From an uncultured Lachnospiraceae bacterium (GTDB lineage: Bacteria; Bacillota; Clostridia; Lachnospirales; Lachnospiraceae), in the NCBI GenBank assembly GCA_902770965.1, contig CACXUY010000002.1:1-64000 (forward strand): 64,000 nucleotides of DNA, in the 5' to 3' direction. This document shows, in pieces, positions 24,701-33,533 of this stretch; position 1 is the stretch's first letter; every line of letters starts with the position of its first letter. The notes under the pieces were generated by a model. The model searched no databases, was not told the origin of the DNA, and worked only from the letters and a program-made list of their open reading frames with translations. The translations under genes and the position numbers were made by a program.

Positions 24701-27700
24701 GGTCTGAGTGAAGACATACAGCGGGATGCCTTCTTCGTTCGCCCAGGTGTAGGTAGTGTATCTGCCGTCTACGCTCTTCTCATAATCCTCAAGAGAGCCA
24801 AGGCCATCGCGGTCAAGATAGTATTCAACCGTTTTCTTCAGGCTGAAGCCTTCGGTGACATCCTTCGTGAAATCCCAGTCAAAGATGTCATACTGACCGG
24901 CGTACAGCCATACAGGAACAACATCGGTATCCTCAGTGCCATCGATATCGAAGCTGATAGGACCTGAGGTTGAACCGAAAGCAGTGAAGTAGTCGCTCAT
25001 GTGCAGAGCGCAGTAGTTGGTCCACATGGAACCATAAGACTGGCCTGTCACATAGCGCCTGGACTTATCAGTGTTATAGTTCTCGTCAACCTCGGCGATG
25101 ATGTCCTTGAGGAACTGGACGTCATCAGCGGTGGCAGTCGCGGAACCGGGCTGATAGTCAGTGATGTTCCAGGTAAGGTCCACAGCGGTATTAAACTGCT
25201 CACTGGGCAGGACGATCATGAAGCCATAGTCGTCCGCGACCTGCCACCAGCTTGTGCAGTCAAAGAAGACATGCATAGACTGAGTATTGCCGGCCATGAC
25301 ATAGACTACGGGAATGTTCTCTTCAGGAGCGCTCGCGGGCTTGTAAACCATATACTCGCGCTTGAAGCCATCCTGATCAAACTCATGGAACTCTACTCCA
25401 AGCTCCTCATAATCGGGCCTGAGCATGAGCGCGTTGCCGTTCGCCCAGTTATTCTCGTAACGGGTGTATACGGCCATCTTGTCATATGCGGCCTTCGTGA
25501 ACTCAGCTGTGTAAGGTTCGACCCTTTCGTTCGCGATAAAGACAACGGATTTCACACCCTTGGTGTAGGAGGTCTGCAGGCAGTCCTCGCTCTGAGTATA
25601 GAGTGTTCCGCCCTCAACCGCTTCTCCGTCGCCTACGCAATAATTCGCTGAAAGCCAGTAAGCAGCTACATCAGCATTTGTCCCATATTCATAGACGGGA
25701 ACAGGGATGGTTCCCTTCAGGATGTCGGTCTGTGTGTCATTGACCGTGGCGGCGTTCTCTTCAATGAAATCCTTGCTGATGTTACTTGCGTTGATAAATG
25801 TGCCGGCGATAAACGCGGTGGGCTTGAACATGACATACTGCTGAAGAGCGGCTCCACCGTCTCCATAGCCTACAGCATATGACTCGCCGTAATTTGAATA
25901 CCATTTCCTTGTGTTGTAAGCCCCCATCGCGGCGGCGATGTAGGCTTGCTCCTCGTCAGCGGTACCCCAGCCGCCTTCTCCGGGTTCAAGGACGAAGACA
26001 CCTTCTTTGCGCTCATCCATGAGGTCGATCCAGCCGGTCCTCTTCAGGAACTCGTAAGTGTCAATTCCATCGGGAACGTTGATGATGCTCATGTAGCAGC
26101 GGATAGGAGCACCCTTGCCGATGTAAAGGCTGACTGTCCTGGTCTCTTCTCCGACCTGAATATCCTGTGACAGATAACCGGTCATAGGAAGGACCATGCC
26201 GCGAGTCCTGTCGATCTGGGGGACGTTGGCATCTGTGAGTTTAGTGGGCTGTACCTTGCCCTCATACGCGCGGCCACCCGTGGTCTTTGTCCACTTGCTG
26301 AACCACTGTGTCCACATTGTGACGTTCTCGTCCACTATATTGACGTGATCTTTCGCCGTAACCCACGCGTAGCGGACAACGGGTATGCCGTTCTCATTCT
26401 TCCATACAGAATTGTTATACCTTCCTTCGACGTACTCATCATCAGGGTTGGTGCGTACGTCTTTGACATTGTCCGCGGTGGCGATGCCGTTGCGGATCAG
26501 CCAGTTGTCGACGGCCTTAGTGACTCCCGACTCACCGCTGATGTCATAAGACCACATGTCATACTCTGCCATGGTGAGGAACATAGGAACGGCTTCTTCA
26601 TAGTCATAATCCGCTTCGCCGTTGAGAGGTCCGGAGGTGGAGCCGCAGGCAGCGAACCGGTCGCTGACCTTACTGGTTCCAAGGTAATTGGTCATCATGC
26701 TTCCCATGGAATGACCGGTGCAGTATATGCGGTTCTCATCGACATTGTAATTGGCGATGACATCGTCAAGCAGTTCATCCGCATAAACTTCCTCAGTATC
26801 GATCATCTCAGGATTCTCAAGCTGCCACAAAGGACGGTAGGCTTTGGTCAAACCACCGGTAAGGGCAGCGGCCACCGGGATCAATGTGGATTCAGGGAAT
26901 ACTACGATGAACCTACCGGAATTAGCGATCCTGTAGTACAGCGTATTCTCGAAGAAGTTCCTCATCGAAGTCTGTGCGCCGTGATATGCGATAACAAGCG
27001 GAGCGCCCTCTTCAGAGCCGCGAATAGATTCAGGGACATAGACCATATACTCACGGTCAATACCGTTACTATCGGTGAATGAGCAAAAATCGACTCCGAG
27101 CTTATCATAATCAACCTTGTTTGCGATCATGTTCGACTTGGGACCGCCGCCATAACGATAGTACCTGTTAAGGAAGCTTGCGATAGAGGTCGCCCCGGGA
27201 GTACCTTTGACATTGCCTACAAGGACGATATTACCTTCCGGGGTGAACATGCTCTCTTCCGACTGCTGCCAGAAGGTCATGGTCTCTGTATTTGATACTT
27301 CCTTGTCAGCAGAGGAAACGCCCTTCCAGTAATTCACAAGCTTCTCATCGCTGTTGGCAAGCATAACAGGAACAGGAACCTCGTTGTACATGACACCGTA
27401 GTCCCTGCCGGGTCTGTCAAATGATTTCTCGCCCATCTCTTCAAGATAAGCATCATCGATCTCATTTGCTCCGACAAACGCAGCTGCCGCGATGGAAAGA
27501 GGATTCGCCATGGCGATCTTCTGCAGATTGGAACCTACTGTGCCGTATCCTACTACGTAAACGCTAGGACCTGCCATAAGATATATGCCGCTCCTCTCGG
27601 CAGAATAACCTGCCTGAAAATATGGCATCTCTTCTTCAGCTGTTTTCCAGCCGCCCTCACCGGGTTCAAGTACGAACAGGCAGAATCCATAGCTGTCTGC

Positions 27701-28195
27701 CAGCTGGATCCATCCGCTGTTGTACATCCAGCCAATGGTGTTTGCCTGTCCCTCAGGAACATTCATAAGAACGAAAGTGGTTCCTTGAGGGGTGTTCTCA
27801 GGGACATAGATCTTGGCAGTACGAACTTCCTCGCCGACCTTGATCTTCTGTTCAAGGAGACCCTGCCACAGCATAGGAATGACAGTAGCGTCGGTCTTTG
27901 TCGCGGCCATCCTCTCGGCCATGATGTCCGCCAGATTGTCCTGGTTAAGTTCAGGAAGCTCTGTCAAACCAAGTCTTCCGTCAACCACGATGCTCTGGGC
28001 TTCATCATCTTCAGCTATCTCAGCGATTTCAACCTCCGGAGCTTTGACTGCTTCATCTGCCGTAATCCCGATCTGGCCGGAATCGGCCGCGGGAGCAGCA
28101 AAGATAGCTGTCGGCGTAATGACGGAAACTGTCATCGCTGCGGATATCATGACTGCAATCAGCCTTGACATCCATTGATGCTTCTTCTTACTCAT
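21722..28195 (-). CDS. Giant secreted multi-unit esterase (PHB-depolymerase-like), truncated in unit 4
   Basis: 2157 residues with a signal peptide (MSKKKHQWMSRLIAVMISAA, cleaved after about TAIFAAPA) and an AAAGGAGG site. It has tandem units of about 557 residues. Each unit has an upstream alpha/beta half with a G-Y-G-x-x-G pseudo-elbow (VVGYGTVGS, AVGYGDGGA, AVGYGETGN, LVGYDGNGG). A second half follows, with REYMVYVP and the nucleophile elbow: TGHSMGS near 495, TGQSYGS near 1052, TGQSQGS near 1608. The acid (AEYDMWSYD, GQYDIFDWD, GEFDVMSWD) and His (KDHVN, RNHNC, RGHSV) follow in each. The frame stops right where the fourth elbow should be; its remainder is at 20533-21741. Polyester, feruloyl or acetyl esters are possible substrates. 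Confidence 0.82.
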   Translation of the reverse strand: MSKKKHQWMSRLIAVMISAAMTVSVITPTAIFAAPAADSGQIGITADEAVKAPEVEIAEIAEDDEAQSIVVDGRLGLTELPELNQDNLADIMAERMAATKTDATVIPMLWQGLLEQKIKVGEEVRTAKIYVPENTPQGTTFVLMNVPEGQANTIGWMYNSGWIQLADSYGFCLFVLEPGEGGWKTAEEEMPYFQAGYSAERSGIYLMAGPSVYVVGYGTVGSNLQKIAMANPLSIAAAAFVGANEIDDAYLEEMGEKSFDRPGRDYGVMYNEVPVPVMLANSDEKLVNYWKGVSSADKEVSNTETMTFWQQSEESMFTPEGNIVLVGNVKGTPGATSIASFLNRYYRYGGGPKSNMIANKVDYDKLGVDFCSFTDSNGIDREYMVYVPESIRGSEEGAPLVIAYHGAQTSMRNFFENTLYYRIANSGRFIVVFPESTLIPVAAALTGGLTKAYRPLWQLENPEMIDTEEVYADELLDDVIANYNVDENRIYCTGHSMGSMMTNYLGTSKVSDRFAACGSTSGPLNGEADYDYEEAVPMFLTMAEYDMWSYDISGESGVTKAVDNWLIRNGIATADNVKDVRTNPDDEYVEGRYNNSVWKNENGIPVVRYAWVTAKDHVNIVDENVTMWTQWFSKWTKTTGGRAYEGKVQPTKLTDANVPQIDRTRGMVLPMTGYLSQDIQVGEETRTVSLYIGKGAPIRCYMSIINVPDGIDTYEFLKRTGWIDLMDERKEGVFVLEPGEGGWGTADEEQAYIAAAMGAYNTRKWYSNYGESYAVGYGDGGAALQQYVMFKPTAFIAGTFINASNISKDFIEENAATVNDTQTDILKGTIPVPVYEYGTNADVAAYWLSANYCVGDGEAVEGGTLYTQSEDCLQTSYTKGVKSVVFIANERVEPYTAEFTKAAYDKMAVYTRYENNWANGNALMLRPDYEELGVEFHEFDQDGFKREYMVYKPASAPEENIPVVYVMAGNTQSMHVFFDCTSWWQVADDYGFMIVLPSEQFNTAVDLTWNITDYQPGSATATADDVQFLKDIIAEVDENYNTDKSRRYVTGQSYGSMWTNYCALHMSDYFTAFGSTSGPISFDIDGTEDTDVVPVWLYAGQYDIFDWDFTKDVTEGFSLKKTVEYYLDRDGLGSLEDYEKSVDGRYTTYTWANEEGIPLYVFTQTEGRNHNCVPSEPRMIWEKWFSKWTREEGGPRCYEGTPIASRRGALTPVHLTEEAFATAKYVGQKNPFTGYFYTEINVDGEQKQIKFYIPKDSHWALYYVLMNTPAGMNADEFLVESGWAQLAEQEQFGIVIIDEEFESEGERQKFIEAAYRFMSSAKYFKPGTSYYAVGYGETGNAIEQFVMKNPMTFGAAAFIDAGDISYSVLKSIGIDKADSRTSVQKHEVPTPAYIVEASADDAKNVIDYWRSSNYVGTLPDHEGPYGESIYTQIEDTMFTTHFNNLKVATLEKQADYSDPALANGAWNFMKEYFTYGSIATGWITGERADYDELGVKFKTFEQDGYLREYMVYVPDSAADKDAAPAIFVAPGAGSTDTFMFDTSMWWKVAQDNGFIVVELTAPVTGNSTTSLHSVSWDNRSDRDLNYIKTVVDQVKADYNVDASRLYFTGQSQGSVLSHYVGMNLPEIFAAIGSTSAGINAGMISVNDSTTPIPYKLIVGEFDVMSWDFSGSDAQTRKTVAHWVRTNKGGIPDAGYEVNSNLETGGRYVSYVWKNSQDIPVFDFTECHGRGHSVVVTDMAELWRWFEHYSQDDEDNTYYDGQLIDFTDELEAIDVAALEAPAVDYTRGNHQEYTGYYKQTINVNGVDRTVKYYIPEQMKIRGYFTIITVPEEIGTEVFLTESGWKEMADKTGDGLVILEPIAGSWGSIDDEKAYVDAAIKAFESGTYFKLFGEHYLVGYDGNGGTALQMYAAENPLRVIAGAFVNASSIGEEFFEEAGKGTLPYSASVMSDVTKAEIPVPIMIFEKDLSKAAAALGYWKKANAVNEDPIYDDDGMKIYFQDDVYSSMVTSYKEVSSFVVESELSNHVTDKELTNFIYENISTFTRYENNYIGGNVLNERADLARENFKTVTFDQTFEGVTYAREYIVYTPDEVKSPAPVVYVFPGGSQTDNVFMDATGWWQVARDEGFILVMTMAQEGGPMSPSWKIMHRPVHGVADE

Positions 28196-28290
28196 AGTTA
28201 CCTCCTTTTTATATTCCGGCAGCCACGCCGGTAAAAAGAATACGCCGGATTATGCTTATCCGCTGCATGAGCATATCCAGCTTAGCTTTT

Positions 28291-28344
28291 GTGGATACTA
28301 TCCACTATGTGAAAAAGTATAGCATTTTATGTAAAATCCGTAAA
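28291..28344 (-). promoter_or_regulatory. Promoter and start-site palindrome of the giant esterase gene
   Basis: TTTACG (28339-28344), 17 bases and TATACT (28316-28321) form the minus-strand promoter. GTGGATACTATCCAC (28291-28305), a perfect 7-1-7 palindrome, lies about 10 bases after the -10 box, over the early transcript, where a repressor would block initiation. A CCGG-rich inverted repeat follows nearer to the ATG. Confidence 0.6.
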
Positions 28345-28423
28345 TCAGATATTGTTAATTGTTAAGAAATATGTAAAACATGACAAGAATGATTAGCTTT
28401 GCCAATCACATCAGAGATGCTGA

Positions 28424-28462
28424 AAAATAAAAAAGATGCTTACTATATAAACAGTAAGCATC
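28424..28462 (-). terminator. Terminator of the S10-spc-alpha cluster after rplQ
   Basis: GATGCTTACT (28435-28444) pairs with AGTAAGCATC (28453-28462) around an 8-base loop. On the minus strand it is followed by TTTTTTATTTT. It ends the ribosomal transcript right after rplQ, before the inserted genes. Confidence 0.88.
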
Positions 28463-28488
28463 CTATAATTGATCCGTATAAATATAGA

Positions 28489-29025
28489 TCAGACCAGCTC
28501 AAGAACGACCTGCATGGCAGCATCGCCGCGGCGAGGACCGATCTTGATGATACGGGTATAGCCGCCCTGACGATTGACATACTTAGGCGCGATCTCGTCA
28601 AAAAGCTTCTGGCTAAGATCAATCACCTTGGTGTTTCTCTTGCGTCCGGCAGTCTCCTTCGGGACATACTTTACAGTATAAAGAGTCTCATTCATGAGAC
28701 GACGCGCATGAAGGCGGCTGGGCTTATCCTTTTTGATAGTCTTCTGCTCGATGTCATATACGACGACCCTCTTGCCGTCAACTACCTCTCTGACCCTCTT
28801 GCCATCCTTATCCTTACGCGGAACCTTAGCCTGAACGGTCACAGTCTCGTAATTGTCCTTCTCTTTAATCGCGAGAGTGATAAGACCCTCAGCAATCTTG
28901 CGGACTTCCTTAGCCCTGGCTTCGGTCGTAACTATGCGACCGCTGTTGATCAGGCTGGTGACCTGACCTCTCAGGAGGGCTTTACGCTGGCTGGAAGTCC
29001 TGCCAAGCTTTCTATACATTGCCAT
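28489..29025 (-). CDS. rplQ: 50S ribosomal protein L17 (bL17), extended form
   Basis: 178 residues. [20 protein letters not shown] is the conserved start and [23 protein letters not shown] the conserved end. Between them lies a charged insertion of roughly 50 residues (about 62-115: [20 protein letters not shown] and following) absent from typical 115-130-residue L17. It is the last gene of the cluster and is followed at once by the terminator. Confidence 0.97.
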   Translation of the reverse strand: MAMYRKLGRTSSQRKALLRGQVTSLINSGRIVTTEARAKEVRKIAEGLITLAIKEKDNYETVTVQAKVPRKDKDGKRVREVVDGKRVVVYDIEQKTIKKDKPSRLHARRLMNETLYTVKYVPKETAGRKRNTKVIDLSQKLFDEIAPKYVNRQGGYTRIIKIGPRRGDAAMQVVLELV

Positions 29026-29045
29026 GATAAAAATCCTCCGATCAG

Positions 29046-30005
29046 TTATTCATCGCTGGGATTAAGTTCAAGCCCCAGCTCCTTAAGCTTCGCCAGAACC
29101 TCCTCAAGAGACTTACGGCCGAGATTCCTGACCTTCATCATCTCTTCGGGAGTCTTGTTTATCAGTTCCTCAACGGTGTTTATGCCTGCGCGTTTCAGGC
29201 AGTTGTAAGAACGCACGGACAGCTCAAGCTCGTCAATGTTCATCTCAAGAACCTTTTCCTTCTCATTGTCCTCTTTCTCAACCATGACTTCAGCGGTCTT
29301 GGCGTTCTCAGAAAGATCTATGAAAAGGTTAAGATGCTCTGACAGAACTTTCGCGGCGAGGCTGACGGCCTCATCCGGAGCAAGAGCCCCATTGGTGTAT
29401 ACATCCAGCGTCAGCTTGTCATAGTCTGTTATCTTGCCTACGCGAGTGTCTTCTACTGTCATGTTGACGCGCTCGACGGGCGTATAGATAGAATCCGTCG
29501 CTATGACACCTATAGGCAGGTCCTCTGACTTATTACGGTCGGCACTCACATAACCGCGACCTTTGGTAATGGTGATCTCCGCATTGAACTTCGTGTCTTT
29601 TCCGCCGCTGCAGGTGCATATAAGCTGATCGGGGTTCATTATCTCGACATCCTGGTCGACATGAATATCTGATGCCTTGACCTGTCCTTCGCCAACGAAC
29701 TCGATATATCCTGTCTTAGGCTCATAGCTGTCAGAATTGTTCCTGATAGCAAGACTCTTGAGGTTCATAATGATCTCAGTGACATCCTCCTTAACACCGG
29801 GGATGGAACTGAATTCATGGAGTATACCGTCGAATTTGACCTGACTCACGGCAACGCCGGGAAGGGAGGACAACATGATGCGGCGAAGGGAGTTCCCCAA
29901 GGTCGACCCATAGCCTCTCTCAAGAGGCTCGACTACAAACCTTCCGTATTTCTTGTCTTCTGATATCTCGGCTATCTCAATATTGGGTTTCTCAAATTCA
30001 AACAC
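29046..30005 (-). CDS. rpoA: RNA polymerase alpha subunit
   Basis: 319 residues. The N-terminal assembly domain includes [20 protein letters not shown] and [19 protein letters not shown]. An acidic linker follows near 230-245. The C-terminal domain ([20 protein letters not shown], then [13 protein letters not shown]) binds UP elements and activators. It sits between rpsD and rplQ as in other Firmicutes. AGGAGG precedes the ATG. Confidence 0.99.
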   Translation of the reverse strand: MFEFEKPNIEIAEISEDKKYGRFVVEPLERGYGSTLGNSLRRIMLSSLPGVAVSQVKFDGILHEFSSIPGVKEDVTEIIMNLKSLAIRNNSDSYEPKTGYIEFVGEGQVKASDIHVDQDVEIMNPDQLICTCSGGKDTKFNAEITITKGRGYVSADRNKSEDLPIGVIATDSIYTPVERVNMTVEDTRVGKITDYDKLTLDVYTNGALAPDEAVSLAAKVLSEHLNLFIDLSENAKTAEVMVEKEDNEKEKVLEMNIDELELSVRSYNCLKRAGINTVEELINKTPEEMMKVRNLGRKSLEEVLAKLKELGLELNPSDE

Positions 30006-30055
30006 GTGGTATCCCCTCCTAATGGGAAATTATCCGGAGAATCAATCACCGAAAA

Positions 30056-30649
30056 TTACTTGGAATACAACTCGACGATAAGCATCTCATTGACAGGGAC
30101 ATCGATAGACTCCCTGCTGGGCTTCTCGTTGATGGTCGCGCTGAGGGTCTCCAGATTCGCGGAGAGCCACGCAGGGGTAACCCTGCCGTCAGTCGCGGCG
30201 ACAATATCCTTGTATCTCTGGTCGCCCTTATGCTTTTCCTTAATCTCGATAACATCGCCTACCTTGCACTGATAGGAAGGAATGTTGACGCACTTGCCGT
30301 TGACAGTCACATGCTTGTGATCAACGATCTGTCTTGCCTCCATACGTGTCCTGGCCATGCCGGCGCGGAACACTACGTTGTCAAGACGCAGCTCGAGGAG
30401 AATCATAAGGTTCTCACCGACCTGTCCGCGCATGCGGGATGCCTTGGCATAGTAATTGCGGAAGGGCTTCTCCATGACTCCGTAGATAAACTTTGCTTTC
30501 TGCTTCTCACGAAGCTGAAGTCCATACTCGCTTATCTTACGATTTGTGTGGTGAGGCTGTCTTTTGGACTTTTTATCAATACCCAGATGTACAGGATCCA
30601 GATCCAGGGACCGGCATCTTTTAAGTACAGGAACTCTGTTAATAGCCAA
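30056..30649 (-). CDS. rpsD: 30S ribosomal protein S4 (uS4)
   Basis: 197 residues. RVPVLKRCRSLDLDPVHLG starts the protein, and LELRLDNVVFRAGMARTRMEARQIVDHKHVTVNG is the conserved RNA-binding S4 domain, split here around its middle. It nucleates 30S assembly on the 5' domain of 16S rRNA. The N-terminal Cys residues are too few for the zinc knuckle found in some homologues. Confidence 0.98.
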   Translation of the reverse strand: MAINRVPVLKRCRSLDLDPVHLGIDKKSKRQPHHTNRKISEYGLQLREKQKAKFIYGVMEKPFRNYYAKASRMRGQVGENLMILLELRLDNVVFRAGMARTRMEARQIVDHKHVTVNGKCVNIPSYQCKVGDVIEIKEKHKGDQRYKDIVAATDGRVTPAWLSANLETLSATINEKPSRESIDVPVNEMLIVELYSK

Positions 30650-30666
30650 TTCTCTTTACCTCCTGA

Positions 30667-31071
30667 TCAAACTCTTCTACGTTTAGGCGGGCGGCAGCCG
30701 TTGTGAGGAACGGGTGTCACATCCTTAATGCTTGTGACTTCAAGACCTGCTGCGGACAGGGCGCGGATTGCGGCCTCACGTCCGGATCCCGGACCTTTCA
30801 CAAAGACATCCACGGTCTTGAGACCATGGATAAGAGCGGCTTTGGTAGCAGTTTCTGCTGCCATCTGCGCTGCATAAGGTGTAGATTTCCTTGAACCTTT
30901 AAATCCCAGACCGCCCGCACTCGCCCATGACAGAGCATTACCCTGTGTATCCGTAAGGGTAACAATAGTGTTATTGAAGGATGATTGGATGTGGGCCTGT
31001 CCGCGTTCAACGTTTTTCTTGACGCGCTTCTTAGCCGACTTAGCGGCAGAAGATCTCTTGGTCTGTGCCAT
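30667..31071 (-). CDS. rpsK: 30S ribosomal protein S11 (uS11)
   Basis: 134 residues with a basic N-terminus. [39 protein letters not shown] and [17 protein letters not shown] are family hallmarks. It lies on the 30S platform near the mRNA exit. It is 18 bases upstream of rpsD; the gap of about 110 bases to rpsM is larger than usual in this cluster. Confidence 0.98.
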   Translation of the reverse strand: MAQTKRSSAAKSAKKRVKKNVERGQAHIQSSFNNTIVTLTDTQGNALSWASAGGLGFKGSRKSTPYAAQMAAETATKAALIHGLKTVDVFVKGPGSGREAAIRALSAAGLEVTSIKDVTPVPHNGCRPPKRRRV

Positions 31072-31183
31072 CTTAAACTAACCTTCCCTTATGGGTTCCT
31101 TTCTTTAAAATTTTGATCCCTCATGACGTGTGAAACTCACATCCTGAGGCATAGCATAAAAAACAACAGCCTGCTGCGAAGAA

Positions 31184-31552
31184 TTACTTCTTCTTGTTCG
31201 CAACAGTCTTCTTCGGTCCCTTGCAGGTACGAGCGTTTGTCTTGGTCTTCTGACCACGGCAAGGCAGGCCCCTGCGGTGACGAATGCCGCGATAGCAGCC
31301 GATTTCCTTGAGACGCTTGATGTCCATCGCTATCTGTCTGCGAAGATCACCTTCAACGGTGTAATGACCTTCTACGATGTCACGGATGCGGATGACTTCA
31401 TCATCGGTGAGATCCTTCACGCGGGTGTCGGGATTGACATTCGCCTTCTCAAGGATCTTTCCGGAGCTTGTACGTCCGATTCCGTAAATGTAGGTCAGAC
31501 CGATTTCAATACGCTTGTCTCTAGGTAAATCTACACCAGAAATACGAGCCAT
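31184..31552 (-). CDS. rpsM: 30S ribosomal protein S13 (uS13)
   Basis: 122 residues. [20 protein letters not shown] opens it, [13 protein letters not shown] follows, and the basic tail contains [20 protein letters not shown]. It is in the 30S head and contacts the P-site tRNA and L5. A short hairpin separates it from rpmJ. Confidence 0.98.
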   Translation of the reverse strand: MARISGVDLPRDKRIEIGLTYIYGIGRTSSGKILEKANVNPDTRVKDLTDDEVIRIRDIVEGHYTVEGDLRRQIAMDIKRLKEIGCYRGIRHRRGLPCRGQKTKTNARTCKGPKKTVANKKK

Positions 31553-31580
31553 TTGATGCTACCTCCATAATTATTGTGCT

Positions 31581-31600
31581 GCCGCGTCAAAAGACGCGGC
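31581..31600 (-). repeat. Hairpin between rpmJ and rpsM
   Basis: GCCGCGTC-AAAA-GACGCGGC is a perfect 8-bp stem with a 4-base loop. No T run follows in either direction, so it is unlikely to be an intrinsic terminator. It may set mRNA stability or processing within the operon. Confidence 0.55.
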
Positions 31601-31610
31601 TGTGAAAGAA

Positions 31611-31724
31611 TCAGCCCTGTCTCTGCTTGTGCTTGGGATTCTCGCAGATGATGCGGATGATTCCTTTCCTTTTGATAACCTTGCATTTTTCACACATCGG
31701 TTTTACCGAGGATCTCACTTTCAT
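31611..31724 (-). CDS. rpmJ: 50S ribosomal protein L36 (bL36), zinc-binding
   Basis: 37 residues, encoded by 38 codons: it starts [20 protein letters not shown] and ends NPKHKQRQG. Cys11, Cys14, Cys27 and His32 form the zinc ribbon, so this is the zinc-dependent version. AAAGGAGAG precedes the ATG. It lies between infA and rpsM, its normal place. Confidence 0.97.
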   Translation of the reverse strand: MKVRSSVKPMCEKCKVIKRKGIIRIICENPKHKQRQG

Positions 31725-31845
31725 GATATTCTCTCCTTTCAAAAAAACGCACCGTTACAGTATAGCACTGTGAATATTCTTTGGCAAGCACTTTCTTGAA
31801 GAACTGTTATAACCCACAGGGTGCGTTCGGGGGAGTGACCACAGG

Positions 31846-32064
31846 TCATTTGTCTCTCCAGATGATCCTTCCTTTAGTCAGATCGTAAGGAGAAAGCTCC
31901 AAAGTAACTTTGTCACCCGGCAGTATACGTATATAATGCATACGCAGCTTGCCACTGATGTGGGCAAGAACCTCAAGACCGTTCGCACATCTTACATTGA
32001 ACATCGCGTTCGGAAGCTTATCAATGACGGTTCCTTCAATTTCAATCACATCACTTTTGGACAT
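31846..32064 (-). CDS. infA: Translation initiation factor IF-1
   Basis: 72 residues of OB fold: [20 protein letters not shown], then [20 protein letters not shown] and a [11 protein letters not shown] end. It blocks the A site during initiation. It starts directly after the map stop codon, so translation is likely coupled. Confidence 0.98.
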   Translation of the reverse strand: MSKSDVIEIEGTVIDKLPNAMFNVRCANGLEVLAHISGKLRMHYIRILPGDKVTLELSPYDLTKGRIIWRDK

Positions 32065-32859
32065 TTACGCTCTCCTTATTATGATTCCCGTCATTGGATC
32101 CGCATCCTCCTCCAAGGAGAGGATCTCGGGATCTCCTTCGGTTATCAGGATAGTGTTCTCGTAGTGTGCAGCAAGCGAGCCATCCGCTGTGACGACTGTC
32201 CAGTCATCATCCAGCCACTCGACGTCGTCAGTCCCAAGAGTGATCATGGGTTCGATGGCAAGCGTCATACCGGGCTTAAGCCTGATGCCTCTGGTCTTCT
32301 GCCTGAAATTTGGAATCTCGGGGGATTCATGAAGGCTTGTGCCTATGCCATGACCCACAAGATCCTTTACTATACCGAAGCCAAAGCTTCTGACATATGA
32401 ATCTATCGCGTTCGAGATCTCATGCAGATGATGACCGGCCTTCGCGAATTTTATACCCTCGAAGAAGCTCTGTCTGGTGACATCTATCAATTTCTGAGCC
32501 TCAGGACTTATGCTGCCCACAGCGTAAGTACGGGCCGCATCTGAATGATAGCCTTTGTAGATCAGGCCGGCATCCAGGCTCACTATATCACCTTCCTGCA
32601 GATATCTGTGCTTCGACGGGATGCCGTGAACGACTTCATCATTAACTGAGACACAGATGGAAGCGGGATAGCCGTCATAATTCAGGAAATTCGGTACACA
32701 TCCAAAACTTCTGATCAGCTTCTCTCCCATCTTGTCGATGTCCTTTGTTGACATCCCCGGACGGATCGATTTACCAAGTTCTCTGTGGACGATGGAAAGG
32801 AGTCTGTTTGACTCCCTCATCAGTTCAATCTCATGATTCGATTTTATAGAAACAGACAT
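32065..32859 (-). CDS. map: Methionine aminopeptidase, type I
   Basis: 264 residues from ATG 32859; GGTGA lies at the right distance, and the slightly longer TTG frame start is less likely. EVVHGIPSKHRYLQEGDIVS, DAGLIYKGYHSDAARTYAVG and GHGIGTSLHESPEIPNF contain the metal-binding Asp, Asp, His and Glu positions; a further Glu is in TLAIEPMITLG. It removes the initiator methionine from nascent proteins. Its stop abuts infA. Confidence 0.97.
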   Translation of the reverse strand: MSVSIKSNHEIELMRESNRLLSIVHRELGKSIRPGMSTKDIDKMGEKLIRSFGCVPNFLNYDGYPASICVSVNDEVVHGIPSKHRYLQEGDIVSLDAGLIYKGYHSDAARTYAVGSISPEAQKLIDVTRQSFFEGIKFAKAGHHLHEISNAIDSYVRSFGFGIVKDLVGHGIGTSLHESPEIPNFRQKTRGIRLKPGMTLAIEPMITLGTDDVEWLDDDWTVVTADGSLAAHYENTILITEGDPEILSLEEDADPMTGIIIRRA

Positions 32860-32861
32860 CG

Positions 32862-33506
32862 TCAATCACCAAGCTTTTCGGTAATGGCCTTAAACACAGC
32901 ATCCATAGCTTTTGTTCCGTCTATAGTGATCACCCTGTCAAGGCTGCTGTAATAATCTATCAAGGGCTGTGTCTGTTCGTGGTAAACGGCAAGACGCTTT
33001 TTGACTGTCTCTTCCTTGTCATCTTCACGAATATAGAGCTCAGCGCCGCAGTGATCGCAGATGTCCTCTTTCTTAGGCGGAATATGGGCTATATGATAGC
33101 TCGCTCCGCATGACGGGCACATACGACGTCCGGACATACGGTTTATGATATCCTCATCGGGAACCTCGACATCTATAGCCCAGTCAATCTCACCGGAGCT
33201 CTTTGTAAGAGCTTCGGTGAGTTTCTTTGCCTGGTTGATGGTACGAGGGAAGCCATCCAGTATGAAACCGTTCGCGCAATCATCCGAAACAAGCCTGTCC
33301 ATGACTAAGTCAATGGTGAGTTCATCCGGAACCAGGGCTCCGGCATCGATATAAGCTTTAGCTTTCCTGCCAAGCTCAGTCCCGTTCTTGATGTTAGCGC
33401 GGAAAATGTCTCCGGTGGATATGTGAGGTATAGAGTATTTTTCTGCCAGCATCATGGCCTGCGTTCCTTTGCCGGCGCCAGGTGCTCCTAGCATTATTAT
33501 CTTCAT
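32862..33506 (-). CDS. adk: Adenylate kinase with zinc-type lid
   Basis: 214 residues. IIMLGAPGAGKGTQAMML is the P loop, and FILDGFPRTINQAKKL is the NMP-binding core region. CPSCGASYH with CDHCGAEL in the lid supply four Cys for zinc, as in Gram-positive enzymes. It catalyses ATP + AMP to 2 ADP. The gene lies between secY and map. Confidence 0.98.
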   Translation of the reverse strand: MKIIMLGAPGAGKGTQAMMLAEKYSIPHISTGDIFRANIKNGTELGRKAKAYIDAGALVPDELTIDLVMDRLVSDDCANGFILDGFPRTINQAKKLTEALTKSSGEIDWAIDVEVPDEDIINRMSGRRMCPSCGASYHIAHIPPKKEDICDHCGAELYIREDDKEETVKKRLAVYHEQTQPLIDYYSSLDRVITIDGTKAMDAVFKAITEKLGD

Positions 33507-33533
33507 ATAATATCCTCCGTCGTACCTAGTGCA

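Noticed and set aside
26345-27082. 245-codon plus-strand frame
   Set aside because: Antisense shadow of the giant esterase gene, where G/C bias at codon ends keeps the opposite strand free of stops.
28399-29208. 269-codon plus-strand frame across rplQ
   Set aside because: Fully antisense to rplQ, its terminator and part of rpoA; no ribosome site.
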